From: Canna indica
Lineage: Eukaryota; Streptophyta; Magnoliopsida; Zingiberales; Cannaceae
Reading direction: 5' to 3'
NCBI GenBank assembly: GCA_034359265.1
Contig: CP136897.1
Location: 33,963,501-34,027,500 of the forward strand
Length of the DNA: 64,000 nt
This document shows, in pieces, positions 33,934 to 45,368 of this stretch; positions within the stretch are counted from its first letter, which is position 1; each line of letters opens with the position of its first letter. Position numbers and translations under genes: made by a program. Below the pieces are notes generated by a model that saw only the letters and a program-made list of their open reading frames with translations, ran no database searches and was not told the origin of the DNA.

Positions 33934-34299
33934 TTTTTTTACTACCTATTTGATTGCACGACGAGATCATTTTTTTTACCAATCTTTCTAACCAAACGTT
34001 AAGGACGGAAGACGTCGTCGCCATAAATCTTGGCTGTCGATCGCCCGTGCAGGGCCCACCGCAACCTCTACGGCCGGCTCGATCGACCAACCGACCCGAA
34101 AAATTAAAATTTGTAAATAAATAAGAAAAATAACATTTCAATTATTATTTTTCGTTTAAAACGGGCGTAACTGCGTGCATTATTGTCCGATTTCAGCTTT
34201 TCACGTGGCGCTGAAAGGCGCGCAAAGAGACGAAGAAAATGCCCCCGAACTCTCCCTCGGACGCTCACCCTTATTAGCCGACGATCAGAAGTGCATGAC

Positions 34300-34419
34300 G
34301 GGTGCGATCATACTAGCACTAACGCACCGGATCCCATCAGAACCCCGAAGTTAAGCGTGCTTGCGCGAGAGTGGTACTAGGATGGGTGACCCCTTGGGAA
34401 GTCCTCGTGTTGCACCTTT
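34300..34419 (+). rRNA. 5S rRNA: 5S rRNA copy 73
   Basis: Full length. Changes C15T, T45C, G65C, A74G, C95T; adjacent sister of copy 72. Confidence 0.95.
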
Positions 34420-34784
34420 TTTTTTACTACCTATTTGATTGCACGACGAGATCATTTTTTTTACCAATCTTTCTAACCAAACGTTAAGAACGGACGACGT
34501 CGTCGCCATAAATCTTGGCTGTCGATCGCCCGCGCGGATCCCGCCGCAACCTCTACGGCCGACTCGTTTGACCAACCGACCCGAAAAATTAAAATTTGTA
34601 AATAAATAAGAAAAATAACATTTCATTTATTATTTTTCGTTTAAAACGGGTGTAACTCCGTGCATTATTGTCTGATTTCTGCTTTTCACGTGGTGCTGAA
34701 AGGCGCGCGAAGAGACGAAGAAAATGACCCCGAGCTGCCCCTCAGACGCTCACCCATATTAGCCGACGATCAGAAGAGCATGAC

Positions 34785-34904
34785 GGGTGCGATCATACCA
34801 GCACTAACGCACCGGATCCCATCAAAACTACGAAGTTAAGCGTGGTTGGGCGAGAGTAGTACTCGGATGGGTGACCCCCTGGGAAGTCCTCGTGTTTCAC
34901 CTAT
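34785..34904 (+). rRNA. 5S rRNA: 5S rRNA copy 74
   Basis: Full length. Changes G41A, C46A, C61G, A80C, G113T. Shares C46A, C61G and the TATTTTTTT run with copy 79. Confidence 0.94.
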
Positions 34905-35269
34905 TTTTTTACTACCTATTTGATTGAACGACGAGATCATTTTTTTTACCAATCTTTCTAACCAAACGATAAGGACGGACGACATCGTCGCCATAAAATT
35001 TGGCTGTCGATCGCCCGCGCGGGGCCCGCCGCAACCTCTACTGCCGGCTCGATCGACCAACCGACCCGAAAAATTAAAATTTGTAAATAAAAAAGAAAAA
35101 TAACATTTCAAATATTATTTCTCGTTTAAAACGGGCGTAACTCCGTGCATTATTGTCCGATTTCAGCTTTTCACGTGGCGCTGAAAGGCGCGCAAAGAGA
35201 CGAAGAAAATGACCCCGAGGTGTCCCTCGGACGCTCACCCTTATTAGCCGACGATCAGAAGTTCATGAC

Positions 35270-35389
35270 GGGTGCGATCATACCAGCACTAACGCACCGG
35301 ATCCCATCAGAACTCCGAAGTTAAGCGTGATTGGGCGAGAGTAGTACTAGGATGGGTGACCTCTTGGGAAGTCCTCGTGTTCCACCATT
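35270..35389 (+). rRNA. 5S rRNA: 5S rRNA copy 75
   Basis: Full length. Changes C61A, C93T, C95T, G113C; sister of copy 69, from which it is 2,899 bp away. Confidence 0.95.
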
Positions 35390-35755
35390 TTTTTTACTAC
35401 CTATTTGATTGCACGACGAGATCATTTTTTTTACCAATCTTTCTAACCAAACGTTAAGGACGGACGACGTCGTCGCCATAAATCTTGGCTGTCGATCGCC
35501 CGCGCGGGTCCCGCCGCAACCTCTACGGCCGACTCGATCGACCAACCGACCCGAAAAATTAAAATTTGTAAATAAATAAGAAAAATAACATTTCAATTAT
35601 TATTTTTCGTTTAAAATGGGCGTAACTCCGTGCATTATTGTCCGATTTCAGCTTTTCACGTGGCGCTGAAAGGCGCGCAAAGAGACGAAGAAAATGACCC
35701 CCGAACTCTCCCTCGGACGCTCACCCATATTAGCCGACGATCAGAAGTGCATGAC

Positions 35756-35875
35756 GGGTGCGATCATACCAGCACTAACGCACCGGATCCCATCAGAACT
35801 CCGAAGTTAAGGGTGCTTGGGCGAGAGTAGTACTAGGATGGGTGACCCCTTGGGAAGTCCTCGTGTTGCACCTTT
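35756..35875 (+). rRNA. 5S rRNA: 5S rRNA copy 76
   Basis: Full length. Changes C57G in box A and C95T. Confidence 0.96.
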
Positions 35876-36242
35876 TTTTTTTACTACCTATTTGATTGCA
35901 CGACGAGATCATTTTTTTTACCAATCTTTCTAACCAAACGTTAAGGACGGACGACGTCGTCGCCATAAATCTTGGCTGTCGATCGCCCGCGCGGGGCCCA
36001 CCGCAACCTCTACGACCGGCTCGATCGACCAACCGACCCGAAAAATTAAAATTTGTAAATAAATAAGAAAAATAACATTTCAATTATTATTTTTCGTTTA
36101 AAACGGGCGTAACTGCGTGCATTATTGTTCGATTTCAGCTTTTCACGTGGTGCTGAAAGGCGCGCAAAGAGACGAAGAAAATGACCCCCGAACTCTCCCT
36201 CGGACGCTCACCCTTATTAGCCAACGATCAGAAGTGCATATC

Positions 36243-36362
36243 GGGTGCGATGATACCAGCACTAACGCACCGGATCCCATCAGAACTCCGAAGTTAAGGG
36301 TGCTTGTGCGAGAGTAGTACTAGGATGGGTGACCCCTTGGGAAGTCCTCGTGTTGCACCTTT
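36243..36362 (+). rRNA. 5S rRNA: 5S rRNA copy 77
   Basis: Full length. Changes C10G, C57G, G65T, C95T; sister of copy 76. Confidence 0.95.
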
Positions 36363-36727
36363 TTTTTTACTACCTATTTGATTGCACGACGAGATCATTT
36401 TTTTTACCAATCTTTCTAACCAAACGTTAAGGACGGACGACGTCGTCGCCATAAATCTTGGCTGTCGATCGCCCGCACGGGGCCCACCGCAACCTCTACG
36501 GCCGGCTCGATCGACCAACCGACCCGAAAAATTATAATTTGTAAATAAATAAGAAAAATAACATTTCAATTATTATTTTTCGTTTAAAACGGGTGTAACT
36601 TCGTGCATTATTGTCCGATTTCTGCTTTTCACGTGGTGCTGAAAGGCGCACGAAGAGACGAAGAAAATGACCCCGAGCTGTCCCTCAGACGCTCACCCAT
36701 ATTAGCCGACGATCAGAAGTGCATGAC

Positions 36728-36847
36728 GGGTGCGATCATACCAGCACTAACGCACCGGATCCCATCAGAACTCCGAAGTTAAGCGTGCTTGGGCAAGAGT
36801 ATTACTAGGATGGGTGACCCTCTGCGAAGTCCTCGTGTTGAACTTCT
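36728..36847 (+). rRNA. 5S rRNA: 5S rRNA copy 78
   Basis: Full length. Changes G68A, G75T, C94T, G98C, C114A, C117T. T-run interrupted by C. Confidence 0.94.
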
Positions 36848-37213
36848 TTTTTTACTACCTATTTGATTGCACGACGAGATCATTTTTTTTTACCAATCTT
36901 TCCAACCAAACGTTAAGGACGGACGACGTCGTCGCCATAAATCTTGGCTGTCGATCGTCCGCGCGGGGCCCACGGCAACCTCTACGGCCGGCTCGATCGA
37001 CCAAGCGACCCAAAAAATTATAATTTGTAAATAAATAAGAAAAATAACATTTCAATTATTATTTTTCGTTTAAAACGGGCGTAACTCCGTGCATTATTGT
37101 CTGATTTCTGCTTTTCACGTGGTGCTGAAAGACGCGCGAAGAGACGAAGAAAATGACCCCGAGCTGTCCCTCAGACGCTCACCCATATTAGCCGACGAAC
37201 AGAAGTGCATGAC

Positions 37214-37333
37214 GGGTGCGATCATACCAGCACTAACGCACCGGATCCCATCAGAACTACGAACTTAAGCGTGGTTGGGCGAGAGTAGTACTAGGATGGG
37301 TGACCCCCTGGGAAGTCCTCGTGTTGCACCTAT
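37214..37333 (+). rRNA. 5S rRNA: 5S rRNA copy 79, last of zone B
   Basis: Full length. Changes C46A, G51C, C61G. Its spacer begins B type (CGCCATAAAATTTGG) and ends A/C type (GCTAAAAGG, GAGCTATCCC), so the zone boundary is within it. Confidence 0.95.
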
Positions 37334-37698
37334 TTTTTTACTACCTATTTGATTGAACGACGAGATCATTTTTTTTACCAATCTTTCTAACCAAACGATA
37401 AGGACGGACGACATCGTCGCCATAAAATTTGGCGGTCGATCGCCCGCGCGGGGCCCGCCGCAACCTCTACGGCCGGGTCGATCGACCAACCGACCCGAAA
37501 AATTAAAATTTGTAAATAAATAAGAAAAATAACATTTCTATTATTATTTTTCGTTTAAAACGGGCGTAACTCTGTGCATTATTATTCGATTTCAGCTTTT
37601 CACGTGGCGCTAAAAGGCGCACGAAGAGACGAAGAAAATGACCCCGAGCTATCCCTCGGACGCTCCCCCTTATTAGCCGACGATCAGAAGTGCACGAT

Positions 37699-37818
37699 GG
37701 GTGCGATCATACCAGCACTAACGCACTGGATCCTATCAGAACTCCGAAGTTAAGCGTGCTTGGGCGAGAGTAGAACTAGGATGGGTGACCCCCTGGGAAG
37801 TCCTCGTGTTGCACCTTT
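37699..37818 (+). rRNA. 5S rRNA: 5S rRNA copy 80
   Basis: Full length. Changes C29T, C36T, T76A; base -1 is T. The next copy is the truncated copy 81, only 310 bp on. Confidence 0.95.
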
Positions 37819-38017
37819 TTTTTTACTACCTATTTGATTGCATGACGAGATCATTTTTTTTACCAATCTTTCTAACCAAACGTTAAGGACGGACGACGTC
37901 GTCGACATAAAATTTGGCTGTCGATCGCCCGCGCGGGGCCCGCCGCAACCTCTACGGCCGGCTCGATCGACCAACCGACCCGAAAAATTAAAATTTGTAA
38001 ATAAATAAGAAAAATAA

Positions 38018-38128
38018 CATACCAGCACTAACGCACCGGATCCCATTAGAACTTCGAAGTTAAGCGTGCTTCGCCGAGAGTAGTACTAGGATGGGTGACC
38101 CCCTGGGAAGTCCTCGTGTTGTACCTTT
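38018..38128 (+). pseudogene. 5S rRNA: 5S rRNA copy 81, 5'-truncated
   Basis: First of 11 copies with the same junction: the AT-rich spacer (AAAAATAACAT) is joined at CAT to gene position 10. This loses 175 bp including the -28 element, the start site and GGGTGCGAT. Changes C39T, C46T, G64C, G66C, C114T. Internal boxes otherwise present; normal helix I impossible. Confidence 0.92.
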
Positions 38129-38493
38129 TTTTTTTACTACCAATTTGATTGCACGACGAGATCATTTTTTTTACCAATCTTTCTAACCAAACGTTAAGGA
38201 CGGACGACGTCGTCGACATAAAATTTGGCTGTCGATCGCCCGCACGGGGCCCACCGCAACCTCTACGGCCGGCTCGAACGACCAACCGAGCCGAAAAATT
38301 AAATTTGTAAATAAATAAGAAATATAACATTTCAATTATTATTTTTCGTTTAAAACGGGCGTAACTCTGTGCATTATTGTCTGATTTCAGCTTTTCAAGT
38401 GGCGCTAAAAGGCGCGCGAAGAGACGAAGAAAATGACCCCGAGCTATCCCTCGGACGCTCACCCTTATTAGCCGACGATCAGAATTGCATCAC

Positions 38494-38613
38494 GGGTGCG
38501 ATCATACCAGCACTAACGCACCGGATCCTATCAGAACTCTGAAGTTAAGCGTGCTTGGGCGAGAGTAGTACTAGGATGGGTGACCCCCTGAGAAGTCCTC
38601 GTGTTGCACCTTT
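38494..38613 (+). rRNA. 5S rRNA: 5S rRNA copy 82 with mosaic spacer
   Basis: Full length. Changes C36T, C47T, G98A. The first part of its spacer is zone-B-like (CGCCATAAATCATGG), while the second part is A/C type (GCTAAAAGG). Confidence 0.95.
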
Positions 38614-38978
38614 TTTTTTACTACCTATTTGATTGCACGACGAGATCATTTTTTTTACCAATCTTTCTAACCAAACGTTAAGGACGGACGACGTCGTCGC
38701 CATAAATCATGGCTGTCGATCGCCCGCGCGGGGCCCGCCGCAACCTCTACGGCCGGCTCGATCGACCAACCGATCCGAAAAATTAAAATTTGTAAATAAA
38801 TAAGAAATATAACATTTCAATTATTATTTTTCGTTTAAAACGGGCGTAACTCCGTGCATTATTGTCCGATTTCACCTTTTCACGTGGCGCTAAAAGGCGC
38901 GCGAAGAGATGAAGAAAATGACCCCGAGCTATCCCTCGGACGCTCACCCTTATTAGCCGACGATCAGAAGTGCATCAC

Positions 38979-39097
38979 GGTTGCGATCATACCAGCACTA
39001 ACCCACTGGATCCCATCGGAACTCCGAAGTTAAGCGTGCTTGGGCGAGAGTAGTACTAGGATGGGTGACCCTTGGGAAGTCCTCGTGTTGCACCTTT
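38979..39097 (+). rRNA. 5S rRNA: 5S rRNA copy 83, 1-nt deletion
   Basis: One C missing from the 91-95 run, plus G3T, G25C, C29T, A40G and a C-to-T in that run. T8 run followed by AA. Confidence 0.93.
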
Positions 39098-39462
39098 TTT
39101 TTAACTACCTATTCGATTGCACGACGAGATCATTTTTTTTACCAATCTTTCTAACCAAACGTTAAGGACGGACGACGTCGTCGACATAAAATTTGGCTGT
39201 CGATCGGCCACGCGGGACCCGCCGCCACCTCTACGGCCGGCTCGATCGACCAACCGAGCCGAAAAATTAAAATTTGTAAATAAATAAGAAATATAACATT
39301 TCAATTATTATTTTTCGTTTAAAACGGGCGTAACTCCGTGCATTATTGTCCGATTTCAGCTTTTCATGTGGCGCTAAAAGGCGCGCGAAGAGACGAAGAA
39401 AATGACCCCGAGCTATCCCTCGGACGATCACCCTTATTAGCCGACGATCAGAAGTGCATCAC

Positions 39463-39579
39463 GGGTGCGATCATACCAGCACTAACGCACCGGATCCCAT
39501 CAGAACTCCGAAGTTAAGCGTGCTTGGGCGAGAGTAGTACTAGGATGGGTGACCCCCTCGGAAGTCCTCGTGTTGCACC
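39463..39579 (+). rRNA. 5S rRNA: 5S rRNA copy 84, no primary T-run
   Basis: Full length, only G97C. GCACC continues as TATATCATTGC. The next T-run, about 23 bp on, is extended to T9 (GATCTTTTTTTTT). Confidence 0.95.
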
Positions 39580-39921
39580 TATATCATTGCACGACGAGAT
39601 CTTTTTTTTTACCAATCTTTCTAACCAAACGTTAAGGACGGACGACGTTGTCGACATAAAATTTAGCGGTCGATCGCCCGCCGCAACCTCTACGGCTGGA
39701 TCGATCGACCAACCGACCCGAAAAATTAAAATTTGTAAATAAATAAGAAAAATAACATTTCAATTATTATTTTTCGTTTAAAACGGGCGTAACTCCGTGC
39801 ATTATTGTTCAATTTCAGCTTTTCACGTGGCGCTAAAAGGCGCGCGAAGAGACGAAGAAAATGACCCCGAGCTATCCCTCGGACGCTCACCCTTATTAGC
39901 CGACGATCAGAAGGCCATGAT

Positions 39922-40041
39922 GGGTGCGATCATACCGGCACTAACGCACCGGATCCCATCAGAACTCTCAAGTTAAGCGTGCTTGGGCGAGAGTAGTACT
40001 AGGATGGGTGACCCCTTGGGAAGTCCTCGTGTTGCACCTTT
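39922..40041 (+). rRNA. 5S rRNA: 5S rRNA copy 85
   Basis: Full length. Changes A16G, C47T, G48C, C95T; base -1 is T. Confidence 0.95.
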
Positions 40042-40406
40042 TTTTTTACTACCTATTTGATTGCACGACGAGATCATTTTTTTTACCAATCTTTCTAACC
40101 AAACGTTAAGGACGGACGACGTCGTCGACATAAAATTTGGCTGTCGATCGCCCGCGCGGGGCCCGCCGCAACCTCTACGGCCGGCTCGATCGACCAACCG
40201 ATCCGAAAAATTAAAATTTGTAAATAAATAAGAAGTATAACATTTCAATTATTATTTTTCGTTTAAAACGGGCGTAACTCCGTGTATTATTGTCTGATTT
40301 CACCTTTTCACGTTGCGCTAAAAGGCGCGCGAAGAGATGAAGAAAATGACCCCGAGCTATCCCTCGGACGCTCACCCTTATTAGCCGACGATCAGAAGTG
40401 CATGAC

Positions 40407-40525
40407 AGGTGCGATCATACCAGCACTAACGCACCGAATCCCATCAGAACTCCGAAGTTAAGCGTGCTTGGGCGAGAGTAGTACTAGGATGGGTGACCCC
40501 TGGGAAGTTCTCGTGTTGCACCTTT
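40407..40525 (+). rRNA. 5S rRNA: 5S rRNA copy 86, 1-nt deletion
   Basis: One C missing from 91-95; changes G1A, G31A, C104T. G31A destroys the BamHI site. Confidence 0.93.
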
Positions 40526-40890
40526 TTTTTAACTACCTATTCGATTGCACGACGAGATCATTTTTTTTACCAATCTTTCTAACCAAACGTTAAGGACGGA
40601 CGACGTCGTCGACATAAAATTTGGCTGTCGATCGCCCACGCGGGACCCGCCGCCACCTCTACGGCCGACTCGATCGACCCACCGACCCGAAAAATTAAAA
40701 TTTGTAAATAAATAAGAAATATAATATTTCAATTATTATTTTTCGTTTAAAACGGGCGTAACTCCATGCATTATTGTCCGATTTCAGCTTTTCACGTGGC
40801 GCTAAAAGGCGCGCGAAGAGACGAAGAAAATGACCCCGAGCTATCCCTCGGACGCTCACCCTTATTAGCCGACGATCAGAAGTGCATCAC

Positions 40891-41007
40891 GGGTGCGATC
40901 ATACTAGCACTAACGCACCGGATCCCATCAGAACTCCGAAGTTAAGCGTGCTTGGGCGAGAGTAGTACTAGGATGGGTGACCCCCTCGGAAGTCCTCGTG
41001 TTGCACC
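40891..41007 (+). rRNA. 5S rRNA: 5S rRNA copy 87, no primary T-run
   Basis: Full length. Changes C15T, G97C; GCACC is followed by TATTTCATTGC and then T9. The spacer has GCCAGCCGC and TTTGAAAAAAAATAAG, repeated after copy 92. Confidence 0.95.
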
Positions 41008-41349
41008 TATTTCATTGCACGACGAGATCTTTTTTTTTACCAATCTTTCTAACCAAACGTTAAGGACGGACGACGTTGTCGACATAAAATTTGGCGGTCG
41101 ATCGCCAGCCGCAACCTCTACGGCTGGCTCGATCGACCAACCGACCCGAAAAATTAAAATTTGAAAAAAAATAAGAAAAATAACATTTCAATTATTATTT
41201 TTCTTTTAAAACGGGCGTAACTCCGTGCATTATGGTTCGATTTCAGCTTTTCACGTGGCGCTAAAAGGCGCGCGAAGAGACGATGAAAATGACCCCGAGC
41301 TATCCCTCGGACGCTCACCCTTATTAGCCGACGATCAGAAGTGCATCAC

Positions 41350-41469
41350 GGGTGCGATCATACTAGGACTAACGCACCGGATCCCATCAGAACTCCGAAG
41401 TTAAGCGTGCTTGGGCGAGAGTAGTACTAGGATGGGTGACCCCCTGGGAAGTCCTCGTGTTGCACCTTT
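41350..41469 (+). rRNA. 5S rRNA: 5S rRNA copy 88
   Basis: Full length. Changes C15T, C18G. The spacer reads CACAATGAG and GTTAGGAGACGG. The next copy is truncated, 311 bp on. Confidence 0.96.
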
Positions 41470-41669
41470 TTTTTTACTACCTATTTGATTGCACAATGAG
41501 ATCATTTTTTTTACCAATCTTTCTAACCAAACGTTAGGAGACGGACGACGTCGTCGACATAAAATTTGGCTGTCGATCGCCCGCGCAGGGCCCGCCGCAA
41601 CCTCTACGGCCGGCTCGATCGACCAACCGACCCGAAAAATTAAAATTTGTAAATAAATAAGAAAAATAA

Positions 41670-41780
41670 CATAGCAGCACTAACTCACCAGATCCCATCA
41701 GAACTCCGAAGTTAAGCGTGCTTCGGCGAGAGTAGTACTAGGATGGGTGACCCACTGGGAAGTCATCGTGTTGTACCATT
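41670..41780 (+). pseudogene. 5S rRNA: 5S rRNA copy 89, 5'-truncated
   Basis: Same AACAT junction as copy 81. Changes C14G, G25T, G30A, G64C, C94A, C105A, C114T. Confidence 0.92.
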
Positions 41781-42145
41781 TTTTTTACTACCAATTTGAT
41801 TGCACGACGATATCATTTTTTTTACCAATCTTTCTAACCAAACGTTATGGACGGACGACGTCGTCGACATAAAATTTGGCTGTCGATCGCCCGCGCGGGG
41901 CCCGCCGTAACCTCTACGGCCGGCTCGATCGACTTACCGAGCCGAAAAATTAAAATTTGTAAATAAATAAGAAAAATAACATTTCAATTATTATTTTTCG
42001 TTTAAAACGGGCGTAACTCCGTGCATTATTGTCCGATTTCAGATTTTCACGTGGCGCTAAAAGGCGCGCGAAGAGACGAAGAAAATGACCCCGAGCTATC
42101 CCTCGGACGCTCACCCTTATTAGCCGACGATCAGAATTGCATCAC

Positions 42146-42265
42146 GGGTGTGATCATACCAGCACTAACGCACCGGATCCCTTCAGAACTCCTAAGTTAA
42201 GCGTGCTTGGGCGAGAGTAGTACTAGGATGGGTGACCCCGTGGGAAGTCCTCGTGTTGCACTTTT
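42146..42265 (+). rRNA. 5S rRNA: 5S rRNA copy 90
   Basis: Full length. Changes C6T, A37T, G48T, C95G, C117T; founder-like member of the G48T+C95G class. Confidence 0.95.
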
Positions 42266-42631
42266 TTTTTTTACTACCTATTTGATTGCACGACGAGATC
42301 ATTTTTTTTACCAATCTTTCTAACCAAACGTTAAGGACGGACGACGTCGTCGACATAAAATTAGGATGTCGATCGCCCGCGCAGGGCCCACCGCAACCTC
42401 TACGGCCGGCTCGATCGACCAACCGACCCGAAAAATTAAAATTTGTAAATAAATAAGAAATATAACTTTTCAATTATTATTTTTCGTTTAAAACGGGCGT
42501 AACTCCGTGCATTATTGTCCGATTTCAACTTTTCACGTGGCGCTAAAAGGCGCGCGAAGAGACGATGAAAATGACCCCGAGCTATCCCTCGGACGCTCAC
42601 CCTTATTAGCCGACGATCAGAAGTGCATCAC

Positions 42632-42751
42632 GGGTGCGATCATACCAGCACTAACGCACCGGATCCCATCAGAACTCCGAAGTTAAGCGTGCTTGGGCGA
42701 AAGTAGTACTAGGATGGGTGACCCCCTGGGAAGTCCTCGTGTTGCACCTTT
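42632..42751 (+). rRNA. 5S rRNA: 5S rRNA copy 91
   Basis: Full length and one of the closest to majority: only G70A. Confidence 0.97.
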
Positions 42752-43021
42752 TTTTTTACTACCGATTTGATTGCACAATGAGATCATTTTTTTTACCAAT
42801 CTTTCTAACCAAACGTTAGGAGACGGACGACGTCGTCGACATAAAATTTGGCTGTCGATCGCCCGCGCGGGGCCCGCCGCAATCTCTACGGCCGGCTCGA
42901 TCGACCAACCGACCCGGAAAATTAAAATTTGTAAATAAATAAGAAAAATAACATCTCAATTATTATTTTTCGTTCAAAACGGGCGTAACTCCGTGCATTA
43001 TTGTCCGTTTTCGTTTAAAAC
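42752..43021 (+). other. Rearranged spacer without the normal 5S upstream region
   Basis: This spacer is 96 bp short. After TTGTCCG it returns to TTTTCGTTTAAAACGGG, and that ACGGG is fused to the start of the next gene. The inverted repeat and TTATTAG are therefore absent. Confidence 0.88.
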
Positions 43022-43138
43022 GGGTGCGATCATACCAGCACTAACGCACCGGATCCCATCAGAACTCCGAAGTTAAGCGTGCTTGGGCGAGAGTAGTACT
43101 AGGATGGGTGACCCCCTCGGAAGTCCTCGTGTTGCACC
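43022..43138 (+). rRNA. 5S rRNA: 5S rRNA copy 92, promoter-swapped and no primary T-run
   Basis: The gene body is complete with only G97C. Upstream is CGTTTAAAAC instead of the usual region, although base -1 is still C. The 3' end goes into TATTTCATTGC and then T9. Confidence 0.94.
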
Positions 43139-43480
43139 TATTTCATTGCACGACGAGATCTTTTTTTTTACCAATCTTTCTAACCAAACGTTAAGGACGG
43201 ACGACGTTGTCGACATAAAATTTGGCGGTCGATCGCCAGCCGCAACCTCTACGGCTGGCTCGATCGACCAACCGACCCGAAAAATTAAAATTTGAAAAAA
43301 AATAAGAAAAATAACATTTCAATTATTATTTTTCTTTTAAAACGGGCGTAACTCCGTGCATTATTGTTCGATTTCAGCTTTTCACGTGGCGCTAAAAGGC
43401 GCGCGAAGAGACGATGAAAATGACCCCGAGCTATCCCTCGGACGCTCACCCTTATTAGCTGACGATCAGAAGTGCATCAC

Positions 43481-43600
43481 GGGTGCGATCATACTAGGAC
43501 TAACGCACCGGATCCCATCAGAACTCCGAAGTTAAGCGTGCTTGGGCGAGAGTAGTACTAGGATGGGTGACCCCCTGGGAAGTCCTCGTGTTGCACCTTT
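43481..43600 (+). rRNA. 5S rRNA: 5S rRNA copy 93
   Basis: Full length. Changes C15T, C18G; counterpart of copy 88 at 2,131 bp. Confidence 0.96.
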
Positions 43601-43800
43601 TTTTTTACTACCTATTTGATTGCACAATGAGATCATTTTTTTTACCAATCTTTCTAACCAAACGTTAGGAGACGGACGACGTCGTCGACATAAAATTTGG
43701 CTGTCGATCGCCCGCGCGGGGCCCGCCGCAACCTCTACGGCCGGCTCGATCGACCAACCGACCCGAAAAATTAAAATTTGTAAATAAATAAGAAAAATAA

Positions 43801-43911
43801 CATAGCAGCACTAACTCACCAGATCCCATCAGAACTCAGAAGTTAAGCGTGCTTCGGCGAGAGTAGTACTAGGATGGGTGACCCCCTGGGAAGTCCTCGT
43901 GTTGCACCTTT
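43801..43911 (+). pseudogene. 5S rRNA: 5S rRNA copy 94, 5'-truncated
   Basis: AACAT junction. Changes C14G, G25T, G30A, C47A, G64C. Counterpart of copy 89, but with a majority-like 3' half (GCACC), suggesting partial replacement. Confidence 0.92.
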
Positions 43912-44277
43912 TTTTTTACTACCTATTTGATTGCACAATGAGATCATTTTTTTTACCAATCTTTCTAACCAAACGTTAGGAGACGGACGACGTCGTCGAC
44001 ATAAAATTTGGCTGTCGATCGCCCGCGCGGGGCCCGCCGTAACCTCTATGGCCGGCTCGATCGACCAACCGAGCCAAAAAATTAAAATTTGTAAATAAAT
44101 AAGAAATATAACATTTCAATTATTATTTTTCGTTTAAAACGGGCGTAACTCCGTGCATTATTGTTCGATTTCAGCTTTTCACGTGGCGCTAAAAGGCGCG
44201 CGAAGAGACGAAGAAAATGACCCCGAGCTATCCCTCGGACGCTCACCCTTATTAGCCGACGATCAGAAGTGCATGAT

Positions 44278-44397
44278 GGGTGCGATCATACCAGCACTAA
44301 CGCATCGGATCCCATCAGAACTCCGAAGTTAAGCGTGCTTGGGTGAGAGTAGTACTAGGATGGGTGACCCCCTAGGAAGTCCTCGTGTTGCACCTTT
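44278..44397 (+). rRNA. 5S rRNA: 5S rRNA copy 95
   Basis: Full length. Changes C28T, C67T, G97A; base -1 is T. Starts a 1,767-bp four-unit block. Confidence 0.96.
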
Positions 44398-44762
44398 TTT
44401 TTTAATACCTATTTGATTGCACGACGAGATCATTTTTTTTACCAATCTTTCTAACCAAACGTTAAGGACGGACGACGTCGTCGACATAAAATTTGGCTGT
44501 CGATCGCCCGCGCGGGGCCCGCCGTAACCTCTACGGCCGGCTCGATCGACCAGCCGACCCGAAAAATTAAAATTTGTAAATAAATAAGAAAAATAACATC
44601 TCAATTATTATTTTTCGTTTAAAACGGGCGTAACTCCGTGCATTATTGTCCGATTTCAGATTTTCACGTGGCGCTAAAAGGCGCGCGAAGAGACGAAGAA
44701 AATGACCCCGAGCTATCCCTCGGACGCTCACCCTTATTAGCCGACGATCAGAATTGCATCAT

Positions 44763-44882
44763 GGGTGCGATCATACCAGCACTAACGCACCGGATCCCAT
44801 CAGAACTCCTAAGTTAAGCGTGCTTGGGCGAGAGTAGTACTAGGATGGGTGACCCCGTGGGAAGTCCTCGTGTTGCACCTTT
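44763..44882 (+). rRNA. 5S rRNA: 5S rRNA copy 96
   Basis: Full length. Changes G48T, C95G; base -1 is T. Confidence 0.96.
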
Positions 44883-45248
44883 TTTTTTAACTACCTATTC
44901 GATTGCACGACGATATCATTTTTTTTACCAATCTTTCTAACCAAACGTTAAGGACGGACGACGTCGTCGACATAAAATTTGGCTGTCGATCGCCCACGCG
45001 GGACCCGCCGCCACCTCTACGGCCGGCTCGATCGACCAACCGACCCAAAAAATTAAAATTTGTAAATAAATAAGAAATATAATATTTCAATTATTATTTT
45101 TCGTTTAAAACGGGCGTAACTCCGTGCATTATTGTCCGATTTCAGCTTTTCACGTGGCGCTAAAAGGGGCGCGAAGAGACGGTGAAAATGACCCCGAGCT
45201 ATCCCTCGGACGCTCACCCTTAATAGCCGACGATCAGAAGTGCATCAC

Positions 45249-45368
45249 GGGTGCGATCATACCAGCACTAACGCACCGGATCCCATCAGAACTCCGAAGT
45301 TAAGCGTGCTTGGGCGAGAGTAGTACTAGGATGGGTGATCCCCTGGGAAGTCTTCGTGTTGCACCTTT
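45249..45368 (+). rRNA. 5S rRNA: 5S rRNA copy 97
   Basis: Full length. Changes C91T, C105T; followed 311 bp on by a truncated copy. Confidence 0.96.

Larger units (their letters stand above)
27866..37600 (+). repeat. Zone B of the 5S array (divergent subfamily)
   Basis: Copies 59 to 79. Spacers are marked by CGCCATAAATCTTGG (some CGCCATAAAATTTGG), GCTGAAAGG and mostly GAGCTGTCCC. Genes here carry more scattered, private substitutions than in the flanking zones, and T-runs after the gene are often interrupted. The right boundary lies inside the spacer of copy 79, between about 37,437 (still B-like) and 37,611 (A/C-like). Confidence 0.85.
40891..44277 (+). repeat. 2,131-bp-offset block repeat (copies 87-89 and 92-94)
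   Basis: A no-T-run gene, a C15T+C18G gene and a truncated C14G gene occur in the same order and at the same spacing at 40,891 and 43,022. Both blocks share the rare spacer changes GCCAGCCGC and TTTGAAAAAAAATAAG. Confidence 0.85.

Noticed and set aside
38046..38462. A longer antisense open frame of 138 codons, apparently joining two unit-derived frames
   Set aside because: It is produced by the short 310-bp unit and small indels, runs through a 5S gene, and has no independent support as a protein.
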